Shown here: piece by piece, positions 35,701-47,234 of the stretch
Position numbering within the stretch: the stretch's first letter is position 1
How the letters are laid out: each line of letters starts with the position of its first letter
Origin: Isoetes taiwanensis
Lineage: Eukaryota > Streptophyta > Lycopodiopsida > Isoetales > Isoetaceae
Direction: 5' to 3'
DNA: 64,000 nt
Assembly: GCA_021234155.1 (NCBI GenBank)
Contig: JAJEKV010000027.1
Span: 12,286,716 to 12,350,715 of the forward strand
Notes under the pieces: generated by a model
Database searches by the model: none
What the model saw: the letters and a program-made list of their open reading frames with translations, nothing else
What the model was told of the DNA's origin: nothing
Translations under genes and position numbers: made by a program

Positions 35701-36400
35701 CTCATCAACATATGAAAGCCAACACCTATATGGGGCAATCCATCTGAACGCAGAAGCCTAAAGCAACATCCAGGTCGACTCATGACCCAATGAGAGCTGC
35801 CTTGAAGAGAAGAATTCGCGCCATCCAAGAATGGATGGGCACGAGAACAAGACAACGAGGTGCATTCTGTCTAGCTCTTCATCAATGGCTCGGCCGCCTC
35901 AAAAGGAGGAGATCAGCGGCTTCCATCAGGTCCATGGTAGCAGATTATAAAGACGGCAATGATCCATCATGACGATTACTTTCGGGGAGACATAGATCCG
36001 GCATCCGGACGGAGGCGAGGCAAAGGGAAGCAGGACATGACAAGGCCCCTCAGATACTACCTTTCACTTCTTACCGACGGAAGGATAGCAGTGATTCATC
36101 ACCAGTTCAGCCCAAGGGGGGAAGAAGGAGTGTTCCTGCTGTTTGCTCTCTCAGGAATTGATAAACATGTGCGATTGCCCTAAAACATCAAATGTCATAC
36201 TAGTAAAGAGAACAATAGCCTTGAGCATCTTCGACTTTGCGATCCCCTATAGGCGACAAAGGCAAAGCTAGCCATCATTCGCGCCTACCACCGCAGAACT
36301 TATGAATATATATTTTTTGTTCGGCATTGTCAATATTCTTTGATATAATTTGCTCGCATAACTATATCATCATACACAACCAATGCAATAACAAACAAAA
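32780..36400. other. Repeat-like region, unassigned
   Basis: Numerous plus-strand frames rich in Arg, Lys and Glu (for example 33267-33488, 33633-33899, 35372-35659) look like retrotransposon linker or gag-type protein, but I see no diagnostic motif. CCTATAAATGG near 32960 followed by a transcribed-looking stretch could be an LTR promoter. It may be the 5' part of the gypsy fossil beginning near 36400. A degenerate ~204-bp tandem repeat sits inside. Confidence 0.35.
34221..34800. repeat. Degenerate tandem repeat, ~204-bp unit x3
   Basis: Units begin near 34221, 34424 and 34628. Each has a CCACTACTCACGAG-like opening, then CCTTAGCTAAA, TGTGAGTATTTACCA and GAGATAAGCAAGATT (the last clear in the first two units). 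Confidence 0.75.
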
Positions 36401-36424
36401 CCTAATCATAAGAGTTGCAATGTA

Positions 36425-39330
36425 ATGTGTATGCAACTAAAGCATCTAGTAGAGCAAGACCGACGCCATCGGGATGATGAAACCCTTAAGCCCATCAATT
36501 CCGCAAAAGGAACATGTACCAAGAGTTTGAAGTCTGCGGACCTCAAAGAAGAGATATATCGAATGAGATCGGATATCCAGGAGATAAAAAGCCTTATTGG
36601 CGAAAGAGGCGGCATTTGCACCATGCCAAAACGTCCGGTTACCCGGGCACTGCTTAGAGAATAGATAAGGAAAGAAGAGGAACGGAAGAAGGAGATTCCC
36701 GGCGGGACTCCTCGACACCAGTTCAAACTCCGGCTGGAATCGGGAGAAGCGAGGACAATGAAGCGGCAAGACTGCCAAGGCGGTCGGCGAGATAAGAGCG
36801 GGGATGGAGCCCGACTATCGAAGAAAAGTCGACTCCGCGTGAGCAATAATCTAAAGCCGGGGAAGTTAGAGCAGTTCTCGGGGGATAACATGCTCGAATG
36901 GAAGCGAGAAGTCCGCTGGATGAGATGAGAGTATGGGAATGCTTACTTGCATGAAGGACAAGGACAAGGGCGGGAGATTACAAGTTAACCTCAATGGAGC
37001 GACGAATTTAGTGGAAAGGCTATGCCAAGGCCCGCGGATTGGCGGGGCAGTACTGCTAATTTAAGAAGTTTTACAAGGCCTTTAAAGCGTCATTTACTTA
37101 GAAATACAAAGTGCCACATGATCACGCAGCAGTTTTATAGGTTGGAACAAGGCAATGGGATGGTGCAAAAAGCATTGAAGAATTCATGAGACTAAAGGCT
37201 GTATGTGCGAAATTGAGTGAAAGACACGCAATTGAGGGGCATATCAAAAACGAAGAATGACGGGAGATCATGAAGCTTCATTGAGCTATCAATCCCCACA
37301 ATGGTGTCAGAAGCAGAGTCCAGGGCCTTGAGCCTACAAGGAACAGGTCCCCAGAACAACGGACAAAAGCAGCAATATTATCAGGATAAGGGAAAAGCTA
37401 CCGGAAACTAACGAGCCTGAGAGCAACAAGTCTGGCACCTTTAGACAATACAAGGCAAGCAATGGGAAGCAAGATAAGAAGCAAGTCGGTTTCTAGGATA
37501 AAGGGCAAGCGAGAGGTTCAAACTACTCCAAAGCAATGAAGCAATTCTTTGATCCATCCCGAAGAGAAGCAAGAATATATAAGCGGTTTATGCCCGAGTG
37601 TTTCCAGTACACGGGACATCGGGACGCCTGGCCGCCCTTTTGTGATCAACGGCACTAAGCGAGTTAGGAGGATGGGAGACACCCGGAGCATGGCGATGAA
37701 GAAGCTTATGACTACATCCGTGTGAGTGCCACATCTTTACCGACTCGAGAATCTTGAGTCAATATCGAGGTCATTTCAACAATAGGCAAAGTCAAAACCA
37801 AATCTTTCATAGTGTTGATAGACAAAGGAGTACCCATAATTTTGCTTCTCCAATAATAGTAAAAATGTTGAAGGAAACCCTTGACATCCAAGCATAGGCT
37901 AGTCAAGGATTCACCTGAAAGACCCGTATAAACCTAGTGAGTGTATGGAAGGGGTTTTTTCTCGATGTTTTAAATGCATTATACTAGGGGTTTAAATCCC
38001 CTCTTATCGACATTCTGAAAGTGTATTTTCTCCACGGAAGGGGTGTTTTTCCAACAGGTTTTGCGTGCGATATAGGGGTGTTTCTTCTCACCTTAAGCAC
38101 GCGGTGGCATATACTCATGTGATAAAGGTGAATATCCGTGAGGCCAGGTAGTGTTGGCAAGTGGGGGCAATAACAACGAGGGAAAGAGGATCAACTTCGA
38201 CATAGACTTGTCGGGCATCAACATTGAATGGGAGCAAAGGTGATGAACATTGGTAAGTATGACCTGATCATAGGAATGGAATACCTTGGTCCGACTAATG
38301 CTGTAATTGATTGCGGAAAGCGGAAAGTAACCTTAATGGCGCCAAATGGCAAAATCATTGAGATAACAGGTAAGGAAGTCACCCCAATCATGCAATGCAT
38401 GTCTAGTAAGAAGTTACTTAAATGTAAAGAGAGAGCAAGTGGCCTATGTCTTCAAGCTTCCGGTTGAGGAGCCAAAAACAGAGAAAGACAAGGAGGACAA
38501 AGCAAGGACCAAGTTGCCGAAGCAAGTGAAATAATTCCATGACCTATTCCCAGATAAGATCAAATAACTTCCTCCGTACAGGGGAGTTGAGTGTGAAATA
38601 GCACTTGAACCAGGGACCAAGCCCACAAGTAAGGCACCATCAGAATGACACCTCAGGAGTTGGCATAATTGAAGAAGCGTTGCAAGGGGGTCATTAGACC
38701 TAGGGTTTATAAGACCTAGCGTCTCTCCCCATTTGAAGCACCTATCTTATTAAAATCAAGAAGAAAGATGGAAGCTTGAGGATGTGCATTGACTATCATT
38801 AATTAAACAAGCATACTATCAAGAACAAGTATGATTTACCAATGAGTTAATGGATCAACTCCAAGGTGCAAAAGTCTTCTCAAGATAGATTTGAGGTCGA
38901 CTACCACCATATCCGGATTAAGGAAGAAAAACATCCATAAGACCGCCTTCAAAATGAGATATGGCTATGAGTTCGCAAAGGATGCCATTGACCGTCCAAT
39001 GCCCCCCAAGAACCTTCATGAGGTTCATGAACGACATTTTTCACGAAAGTTTCTAGATACAATCATCATAGTTTTCTTTGATGACATCTTGGTGTATAGC
39101 AAAGTCCCTAGAGAAGCTAATACGACACTTGAGAAAGTACTTAAAAAGCTGAGGAGGCATCAACTCTCTACGCTGAAGTTGTCCAAGTGTCACTTAAGCT
39201 ACCAAAAGAGTAGTAAGTCGCATTTGATTAAAGTGGTTCTCATGTCATTCCCATTTTTTTTTGCACTTTCGGTTAAATTGACCCAAAAAAGGCGTGCAAA
39301 ACTTTTGAAATGCCTTTACTTGCTTTAGAA
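36425..39330 (+). pseudogene. Ty3/gypsy gag-pol fossil
   Basis: A coiled-coil-like frame at 36425-36664 opens the element. Decayed gag pieces follow (KLEQFSGDN, W.REVRW near 36860-36930). A degenerate knuckle PECFQYTGHRDAWPPF lies near 37590-37640, and a protease-like SFIVLIDKG near 37800. The 38228-38467 frame holds LIIGMEYLGPTNAVIDCGKRKV, the gypsy motif between protease and RT. The 38891-39328 frame holds IHKTAFKMRYG and IIIVFFDDILVYSK (RT catalytic DD), then LKKLRRHQL.TLKLSKC. RNase H and integrase are not recognisable beyond 39330, so the 3' half is missing. Frameshifts are numerous. LTRs were not found. Confidence 0.75.
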
Positions 39331-40915
39331 CAGCCTTTTTTCTTGTGGGAAAATAAAAAACTAAGGAAAAATGAAGGTCTATTTTTCAGCTAACTTTAGT
39401 CGAAGGTAAAAAGCACAACTAAAACCAATGAAACTATAAAAAACAAAGTGCTAATCTGCACTGAATTTTCATTTATAAATAATTTCATTACATTGTATTT
39501 TGCAGTGGTCGAAGAGACCATCTTGGGCATGGTGTCACAATGATTACACCCTTTTTAAGCCTGAGACCATCTAATAAGAACAAGTTGTGGAGCCCTTTAC
39601 GACTTGTTTCAAACCACGTAAGGAACTTGAAGATGATAAAACCTATAATGAGGAGGTGCTTCATTGGCCACAATCTAGCCTTGTCCAACTAATTTCACCA
39701 TCCTCTTCTCATCTCCTTTCGTCAATGAACGGATCTTTCTATTGCTCCTAGGCATGTAATCTAGTCGGGATAAGGACTACACACATAATCAAGTTAGCCA
39801 AGAAAGGACTCAAGCCTTCGTTTTTCCACAATATCGTGACATCTTCCTTTCAAAGAGAAACCTAGATCTAGACCATTATTCTTGCAGCAATTGTAAACCA
39901 GTGAGGTCGAGGTAAATGTTTAAAATTCAAGGTATTTCATATTTGGATTTTTTTTTTCTTATGTCATTGGTTGGTTTCCTTAGGTTTGGTTCATGAAGAG
40001 TAGAGTTGGAGATAGAAATATTACTGGTTGGTTGAAAGTTATGGGCAAGGTTCTTGATGCAAATATTTCCAATAAAAAGTGGGCTTGTCCTTGGCTTTAA
40101 TACCACTTGAAATAGGAAGGCTTGTGACATGGCATAAAAAAATACAGAAAATTATAGAGAGGTATGCATTTCATTCAAGTAGTTTCCTTATGTCTTAACA
40201 CCTAAGTTTCTTTATGCTATTTGCGGTATGATCGCAAAGAAATCCAAGTGAATGCAACGATGAACATCAATGCAAAACCTTATAATGAAGATGGTAGCCT
40301 CAGGATATATCTGGGATGTTCTAAAAGAGGAATTAAAAAAAGCACAAAATAAGTTTCTAGGCGTTTCATCACAAAGTGGTTAGTTGTTGGAGAATATAGT
40401 AAAGGGTGCAAATAATTCGGGTAAACCTTGTGGTTGAACTTTTTTGAAATGCTAAGCTTCTTATTGTATGAAAAGTAATATCGATATAATTTATTTGTAG
40501 ACAATTTGCCCTTTGTAAATGAGCCGCCTTCTTCTCATGAATGTTTGCTACTCAAAGAACCAGGGTTTAAATAAGTAATTTATCAAAGAATCTACTAAGG
40601 GGTAAAAGCATGTTAGGTGTCCCTTAAAAAGTATTATTTAGTGACCAAAAAGTACCTAAAAAGTAATTTATGGGTTAGGTTAATTTCAATTTTGTTTTAG
40701 AACTTTTGGTTTCCCATTATCTTTACTTTTAACTTTGAATATTAGTTTGACTTTTATTTTGGATTTTTGTATTAGTTGTTGAGTACTTGCCTAGTGTATG
40801 TACTTTGCAGTGTTCCAAAGTGGTAATCATGCTTTTTACACTAAGTTATATGTTAAATGTTAGTTTATTTTTTACTTTTAATTTGATTTCTTTTATATTT
40901 CTTTTTTTACAGCAG
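39331..40915. other. Unassigned, AT-rich
   Basis: No recognised gene or repeat structure. From about 40740 the T-rich run up to TTTTTACAGCAG at 40908-40917 looks like an intron 3' end before the frame described next. Confidence 0.35.
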
Positions 40916-40916
40916 G

Positions 40917-41182
40917 GAATAATTCAGTTTCTCTTCAAGTTGAATATAAACAGGGAAACCTCATGGTGATTCACAATTCTATAGGAAGGGTTGAAACAAT
41001 AAAGGCAAGTGTATCGTTGTTACTGATGAGAATGCAGATGTTGTGAAGAAACAATTTGTCGGTAGCACCTCTGGTTGTAGTTCCAGAGTGTTGGTGGATT
41101 TAATCCGAATGTTGCTCGAGAGACTCTTGGAGCTGTTGGAGATTTTTCAGGTGATCCTGCATATTACAACGAATATGTAGCA
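40917..41182 (+). pseudogene. Exon-like segment of unrecognised gene
   Basis: After a good polypyrimidine tract and CAG there is a stretch that reads like real protein: SVSLQVEYKQGNL...IHNS, then after a frame change IVVTDENADVVKKQFVGSTSG, and after another FNPNVARETLGAVGDFSGDP and YYNEYVA before a stop at 41180-41182. Two frame changes are needed, so it is broken if real. I do not recognise the family. It could be the last exon of a decayed host gene or a captured gene fragment in a transposon. Confidence 0.35.
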
Positions 41183-41325
41183 TAATAACAGGGGGTTTTC
41201 TTTGTGTTTTTGTACGCTTTTCACTAAGGTTTTCCTATGATTTCGGGATGTATTCAAATGGATATACTAATGCGTACATCTAGAGTGCATTTCTGAGCCA
41301 TTGATTTTAGCCATTTTTTTTTTCT

Positions 41326-41482
41326 AATGGTCAACAACCAATGGCTCACAACAAAAGCCCCTTTTTTGTGCGTGTGGTGTATAATGGTCAACAACCAATG
41401 ACTCACAACAAAAGCCCTCTTTTTGTTCGTGTGGTGCATAATGGCTCACAACAAAAGCCCTCTTTTTGTGTGTGTGGTGCAT
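41326..41482. repeat. Tandem repeat, 57-bp unit x2 plus a 43-bp partial copy
   Basis: Copies at 41326-41382, 41383-41439 and 41440-41482. The third lacks 14 bases (TCAACAACCAATGG). Each has CTCACAACAAAAGCC and TGTGGTG. Confidence 0.92.
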
Positions 41483-41489
41483 AATGGGC

Positions 41490-42300
41490 ACATGAAGGGC
41501 TTGAAGGGCGCATGTAGTGCAGTTTCCCCGCCGGCAACACATTTCTTATCATAACTTTTGATCCAGAGCTAAAACAGCAATTTTCCGACCGGGTTTGGTA
41601 GGCTTTCACATCATACCAGCTGATTAATACAGGATTGCGCTATTGTATATTGTTTTATGGCTCATTCCGAATGAAGCTTGCAAAAAATTACCATGCATTT
41701 TTAGATTTTGAGGCTTCTAGATCCTTGTGCTAACAAGAAGAAAAGTTTCCCACTTTGGTTTCTCACCACAAGAATCCATGGAGGCCAAAGGCTGCTGTTA
41801 GTTGAAAAATGTTTGTGCATGGGTGTTGCAAACTTTATAACTTTCAGAATAATGGGATCAATCTGCTCTATCTTTATGGTAACTTTTACTTATGTTATAT
41901 TTGTTTTATTGTGATGAAATTCAAAAGCTACAATGATGAAAGCCTCAAATGAATTCTAGTTTTTTCTCCGTTTGAATTCTAAAATTTTTGTCACACACGA
42001 GGGGTGTTCCTAAGGTCCTCCGGGCGGCCAAAATTTTTTTTTTGCAACACGAACCATTAACATCCAACATATAAAAAATTAAATCCCCAACACATAACAA
42101 CCAACACATAACAACCATTGATATTAACAACCAACACATAACTACCATTGACATTAATTAACACAACCATTGGGTCCAACACATTTAAATTAAAATCCCC
42201 CTTAAACCCCCTTTGGTTTGGGTGCATATTCACACGGGGTGACTCGGGGGTAACGAGCTATTGATAGGCATATTCACCCCTTATTCCTTAATCTACACCG
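41490..42300. other. Unassigned; includes inverted AACACATAACAACCA motif
   Basis: No gene recognised. The motif AACACATAACAACCA occurs in tandem at about 42095-42150. Its inverse complement, TGGTTGTTATGTGTT, lies at 42331-42345, so a foldback or short inverted-repeat element could end here. Confidence 0.45.
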
Positions 42301-42319
42301 TAGACATAAGGTCCCCCTG

Positions 42320-42595
42320 TTGGATGTCAATGGTTGTTATGTGTTGGTTGTTAACGATAAGAATAATAAGGATGTGAAGATCCATTATCCTATTGATGAC
42401 GCTTTATTGGAACATGCTTTTGCTACATGGCTGGATGCGGCTAAAGCTTTTCCATGTACAGTGGTGAAGAATAACACAATTACAAGTAATGATGGATTTA
42501 CATTTGTTGCTCCAGTAAGTCAGTGCTTGTTCATTACGTGTGCCAATGCCCAAGGTGTCGGAGAAGTGCTGGAAACTTGGAAGAAGAAATCCTGA
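42320..42595 (+). CDS. Hypothetical 91-residue frame, possibly an exon
   Basis: An intact frame with balanced, soluble-protein composition: KIHYPIDDALLEHAFATW, LDAAKAFPCTVVKNN and SQCLFITCANAQG, ending WKKKS. The start used is not an ATG in good context, so it is more likely an exon continuing from upstream or a captured gene fragment. Its first codons overlap an inverted repeat (see 41490-42300), which suggests it lies inside or beside a small mobile element. I do not recognise the protein. No downstream partner is visible before 42900. Confidence 0.35.
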   Translation: MDVNGCYVLVVNDKNNKDVKIHYPIDDALLEHAFATWLDAAKAFPCTVVKNNTITSNDGFTFVAPVSQCLFITCANAQGVGEVLETWKKKS

Positions 42596-42912
42596 TCATT
42601 TCATGTGTTCATGTCTTTAGTTGAAACTTCATCTGTTCATGCTTTTATTTGATATTTTAGTTGAAACTCTTTGTGCAGAAACAGTGAACTTTAATGTTTT
42701 GAGTGGAAACTTTTAATGTTTTGAATTGTTTCAGAACTACTGTTCTAATAAGCCAATGTTTCAGAACTAGTGTGTCAATGAACTACTGTTTTAATGGAGT
42801 TATGTTTTAAATGGTTGACTGATGGTTCCGCTTAGATAGCACCACCAAGGTGGTTTACTGCTTTAAACAAAATGATAAAACACAAGAAAAATCTGCTTTA
42901 TGAATGTTTACG

Positions 42913-43016
42913 AGGAGGTTAACCCTCTCCTTGAGGGGATTATGGGAAATAACCCTCGAGGCCGGAGGCCGAGAGGGTTATTTCCCATGATCCCCGAGAG
43001 GGAGGGTTGACCTCCT
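42913..43016. repeat. Long inverted repeat (foldback), arms ~50 bp
   Basis: The left arm begins AGGAGGTTAACCCTCTCC and contains TATGGGAAATAACCCTC. The right arm is its inverse complement with about five mismatches. The centre is GAGGCCGGAGGCC, so there is almost no spacer. It would form a strong hairpin or cruciform. Related direct-orientation pieces (GGGATTATGGGCAATAACC) occur near 43811-43835. Confidence 0.9.
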
Positions 43017-43019
43017 TAG

Positions 43020-44275
43020 ACCCCCGTCCCGAAGCGTGTTATGGCGCTTTGCAAACGGCCAAACACATTTTCCAGAGCATTGGGTTGCGAGTTTCGGCAT
43101 TGGGTTGCGTATTTTATCGCTTTTGATTGAGGAATGTGAACTGCATGTCTGCACGCAAAGCCTTTTTTACCAAATTCTCCAAATACACCTTCTTCAAATT
43201 TTTCCAAGGGAATATGAATCGATGACTCTGCACCCAACTTCACAGACTCTAGAACAGATTCCCCGCCAAACTAACATAGAGTTTATTATGATTCGCAGTA
43301 AGAAAATGAAGCCGGAAAATCCTTGAGAAGAGCCCTCTCAGAAGGAGAGAAGGAGCCATACCAAATGTCATACATATTAAGCTCCCCTGCCGATAGAAGA
43401 GGGCCTTTGTGATAATTAAGCACCACGATGGTTGTTGGACAAGCTCGAGATGGCGATGGTGGGAGGGTCCGGTATTAGAGATCGATTATAGGCAATGCAC
43501 TGAAAGCAACAGAGAAGGATTCGAAGCCCATTTCGCGATGAAATTGCGGGGTGGTCTTGAATAAGAGAAAACGAAATAAGAAATAACGATTTTGCGTAAA
43601 ACGCCTTAGAAATTGAGAAAAATTGGAATACCAAATTCTTGCTTGAGGGATGCAAAAAGAAGGATGGGCTCTACTAGACTTAAAAGATGGTATAATAGAT
43701 GGCATTTCGTTGATCCGATGCCGAAAAGAAAGCTGAACCGGTAAGAACGAGCAACAATTTCTCGATCTGTTCGATAATCTCTAGAATATTCTCTCAAAAA
43801 GCATATTCGTGGGATTATGGGCAATAACCTCTGGAATATTCCCTTGAAAAGCATATTCTAGTGATTATGCAATATAACCCTTCCTTGATCCAACGGTGGG
43901 CAACGGTTAGATTGGCTTAACCTGCAAGGACAGGGGTTTAAGTGTGCTTTCCCATGGGCAGAAAACCTCCAGGCTTCCTGAAGGTCATGTCTGTTTGTCC
44001 GATGTTCCCATGAGCTGAAAACCGGAGTGGCTGAGGTTAAGAACCTCGTTTAGAAAATAATCGCGAGGAATACGTTTGGACCTGGGCCTGACCTCATCCA
44101 GGTCCGGCCGTCCATGGGAAAGCACCCTAAGGACCTTGAAGTTGGAACTTGGACATGAGTTTTCTCAGGTTTGTGCGGGTCACTCGCACCGGCATTTTTT
44201 ATACCATGATGATAACCGGGTGGATTATGATAATAAGCGGCGCCGCGGCGGCGCCGTTTGGGAGACAAGGGGGCT
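43020..44275. other. Upstream region of FBL10; unassigned
   Basis: Minus-strand frames at 43016-43243 and 43606-43854 are protein-like but not recognised. They may belong to a decayed element that includes the foldback at 42913. The last 200 bases are GC-rich, with GGCGCCGCGGCGGCGCC at 44239-44255, and probably hold the FBL10 5' UTR and promoter. Confidence 0.35.
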
Positions 44276-47234
44276 ATGGCGGTGCCCTGTTTGTTAATAG
44301 AAATGGGGAAGAAGAGCCGTCAGAAGCCCAACAGCGGAGATGGGCAGGAGCCCACTCTGGAATCTAACTTGGATCGGCTTCCTTTGCCCGTGCTACAGGC
44401 CATTCTGGCCCGGTTAGACGTTGCCTCCATATGCTCTGCCTCCGCATCTTGCCATCTATTGAAGTCGTGTGCTTCGCAGGCTCTGCGCTATCTACCCTCC
44501 TTTGATATGGAGGTAAGGTTGCATTTTGTGTGCGTATCTTTGAAAACAAGTCTCGCAATCAATCACCCAATTAATCAACATCTCTTAACATCCATTAAGA
44601 CTCGTCAAATCTTTCACTCCAAAATGACAAGTAAACAAATTGTGTTTGCAACGATGCCCCATGGAAACACAGGACTCAGTGAGCTCGTCTTTATATCTGT
44701 TTTTCCCTGAATTAAGATTTCAAAACGGAAGAAGGCATAACAGACAAAATAGCTTTTGACAATTGGCACAAAAATCACATTGTCCTGTGCAATAAGACAT
44801 GCCAAACAATTTAATGTCTTGTTTTAGTTATGATGTTCTAAACGTTGCTGGGTGTAGAATATTCTGCAGAATAGTTAGGTTATTCTAGATCCGCTTCTTC
44901 TGGACTTGTTTGAGCTTGGAATTTTATCTGGTCATACTATGTTGTTGGAATGCTATACTAATCATAGATATATACACGTATACATATGCGCATGGTTCTG
45001 ACTTTTGCAGCTATCTAAATGCTGTGTCATGGTCACTGCAGGATTTCTTGCCCGACATGAAATTATTGAAGCAACTTCTGTCCCTTAATTCATCATTGCA
45101 CAGTCTGAAGCTTGATTGTAGTTATTTGGACGACAGATGCATAACTTTGCTTTTAAAGCCTTGCCTCAGGGAACTGCATCTTCAAGGTTGCGATGAATTT
45201 TCAGAGATACTTTTGCTGGAAATTGGACGTACCTGCCAAAATATCAGGTGTGCTTTATGGCCCTTCACCGTTTAGGAGATGTTTACATCTGATTGTGTAT
45301 ATATAAAGGCAGAATTCATATTTCTGGGCATGTTAGGTCCAACTTTGACAACTGTCAGGTTAGGCGAACCTTTCTTTCGTCTTTCACATATGATCTTATT
45401 TTCTTACATAATAAAGGATTGATTTATAAGCTGCAAAAAGTATGCTTTTGAATATTGTTTCACTCCTGAAGCTGCATCTGTTAAATGCACTTAGATCATC
45501 TTCTCTTCTTCACATATGATTTATTTTCTTACATAATAAAGGATTGCATTTATAAGCTGCAATAAGTATGCTTTTTGAATTTTGTTTCACTCCTGAAGCT
45601 GCATCTGTTAAATGCACTTAGATTGTCTTCTCTTCTTCAATGCATTTAATTTGTCTAATCCATCTATACAAGTGTAACAATATTGCTTGTTCAAACAAGT
45701 GATAAACTCCTCACCGAATTGCATCTTAGGTCGTTATCACTAGACTTGGGTTGGCAGACGAAAAGCTTCAGGTCTGGCTTAGAGCACTTGCTTAAAGGAT
45801 GCTCCTTGTTGGAGGTATTGCAATCAATGTTGTCAAAGTATTTTGATTAGTTGCGCTCTGCTTATTTGCTGTTTGTGGCAGACATTGTCCCTCGCGATTC
45901 TTGGGAGGATGTTTTGATGGTGGTGCATTAGAATTGGTTCCACAACTTATTGCACCAACTTTGAAACATCTTGAACTTGGGTGCATAACTGAAGAAGATG
46001 CAACGTGTATTATTTCCAACAATGGAAATTTATCTTCTAGGAGGGCATTTATCAAACTGGAGAGGCTCTCTTTGATGCTTGACAATATTTCTGACTCTCT
46101 TATGACAATCATCACTGAAAGGTTGCCTTTTCTTTTGAGTTAGAGTTATGTGATGAACCAGAGGGTGTTGGTGATCCTCTTTTACGTTTTGACCTGACAA
46201 ATAAGGGAATTCAGAAAATTGGAACTTGCACAAGACTGTGTAGGTTGTCCATTGTGCTTTATCAGGCTCATTTAAAAGAGTCAATGACCTCGGTTTCCTT
46301 CTCATGATAGAACAGTGCAAGTATCTAAAAGCATCACGCTGGGAGGATTTTCACGATAACAGATGCAAGTTGTAGAGCAATTCTTCATAATTGCAGAGTT
46401 TTGGAGACTTTTGAGCTGCTCCGCACAGCTCAAATGACAGATCTAGCATTTCATGACCTTGCTGCAACCCCACTTGCTCTAACCTCTGTAAATTTAACGT
46501 CATGTCCATTGATTAGTGATTGTTCAATCAAGCATTTGACATATTGTGAAAGCCTTGAAACCCTGGATCTCAGGGGTTGTAGAAGTGTAGGAGATGATGG
46601 CTTGTATGCCATCTCTGATCTGATGAAGCTGAAAAAGCTAGTTTTAAATGGTTCGGATGTGAGTGATTTTGGACTAATGGCATTAGGTAAGGGTAAGACA
46701 CCACTGGTTTCAGTCGCTTTGCGTGGTTGTCATAGGATAACTGATGACGGGGTAGCTGCATTATTGGATGGGTGCATTACTGAAACACTTACATCTCTTG
46801 ATTTGTCATGCATACCACAGCTGTCTGATAGGACTATTTTATCCTTGGTACGGAGTGGGATTCAAGTGGTTGAACTTAGATTACGCGAATGTCCTCTTAT
46901 AAGTGATACATCTGTCATAGCGTTGGCTTCAATGCATTTTCAGAATAGATACTATGGAGGAACTCTGAAGTTACTGGATCTTTGGAATTGTAAAGGGATT
47001 ACCAAAGTTTCTCTTCTATGGTTTAAGAAGCCTTATTTTCCAAGACTTCGTTGGCTTGGACTTGGAGGTACACTAACAAACATTTTAAAAGTCCTAGATG
47101 ATAGACCTATGGTAAATTTGGTTTGCGAAGGAAATGAACTTGGTCATGGCATGGAACGTGAGATGGATATGGCCTATTCAAGACCTGATGAAGAAGATGA
47201 GCTGGAAAGATGGCTCAGAGATGAAGGCAACTGA
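44276..47234 (+). CDS. FBL10: FBL10-type F-box/leucine-rich-repeat protein, multi-exon, with apparent frameshifts
   Basis: Exons are 44276-44512 (a second in-frame ATG lies at 44303), 45042-45247, 45730-45814 and 45882-47234, all with GT..AG introns and matching phases. Exon 1 has the F-box (LDRLPLPVLQAILARLDVASICSASASC). Exons 2-4 hold leucine-rich repeats of the RNI type, such as LRELHLQGCDEFSE, LETLDLRGCRSVGDDGL and LTSLDLSCIPQLSDRTI. The C-terminus is acidic. Such proteins would be substrate adaptors of SCF ubiquitin ligases (family knowledge). The gene order and domain layout follow Arabidopsis FBL10, from memory. Within the last exon at least five single-base frame breaks lie between 45912 and 46365 (near 45912, 46137, 46272, 46330 and 46354), while 46401-47234 and exons 1-3 are clean. 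Either local consensus errors or a decaying gene. Confidence 0.82.

Noticed and set aside
36406-36891. Minus-strand 161-codon frame
   Set aside because: Antisense to the gypsy gag fossil; Ser/Arg/Leu-rich shadow with no domain.
45010-45041. Earlier splice acceptor for FBL10 exon 2 at CTTTTGCAG
   Set aside because: Starting there puts the exon out of frame with exon 1; the next CAG at 45039-45041 keeps phase and the expected leucine-rich sequence.
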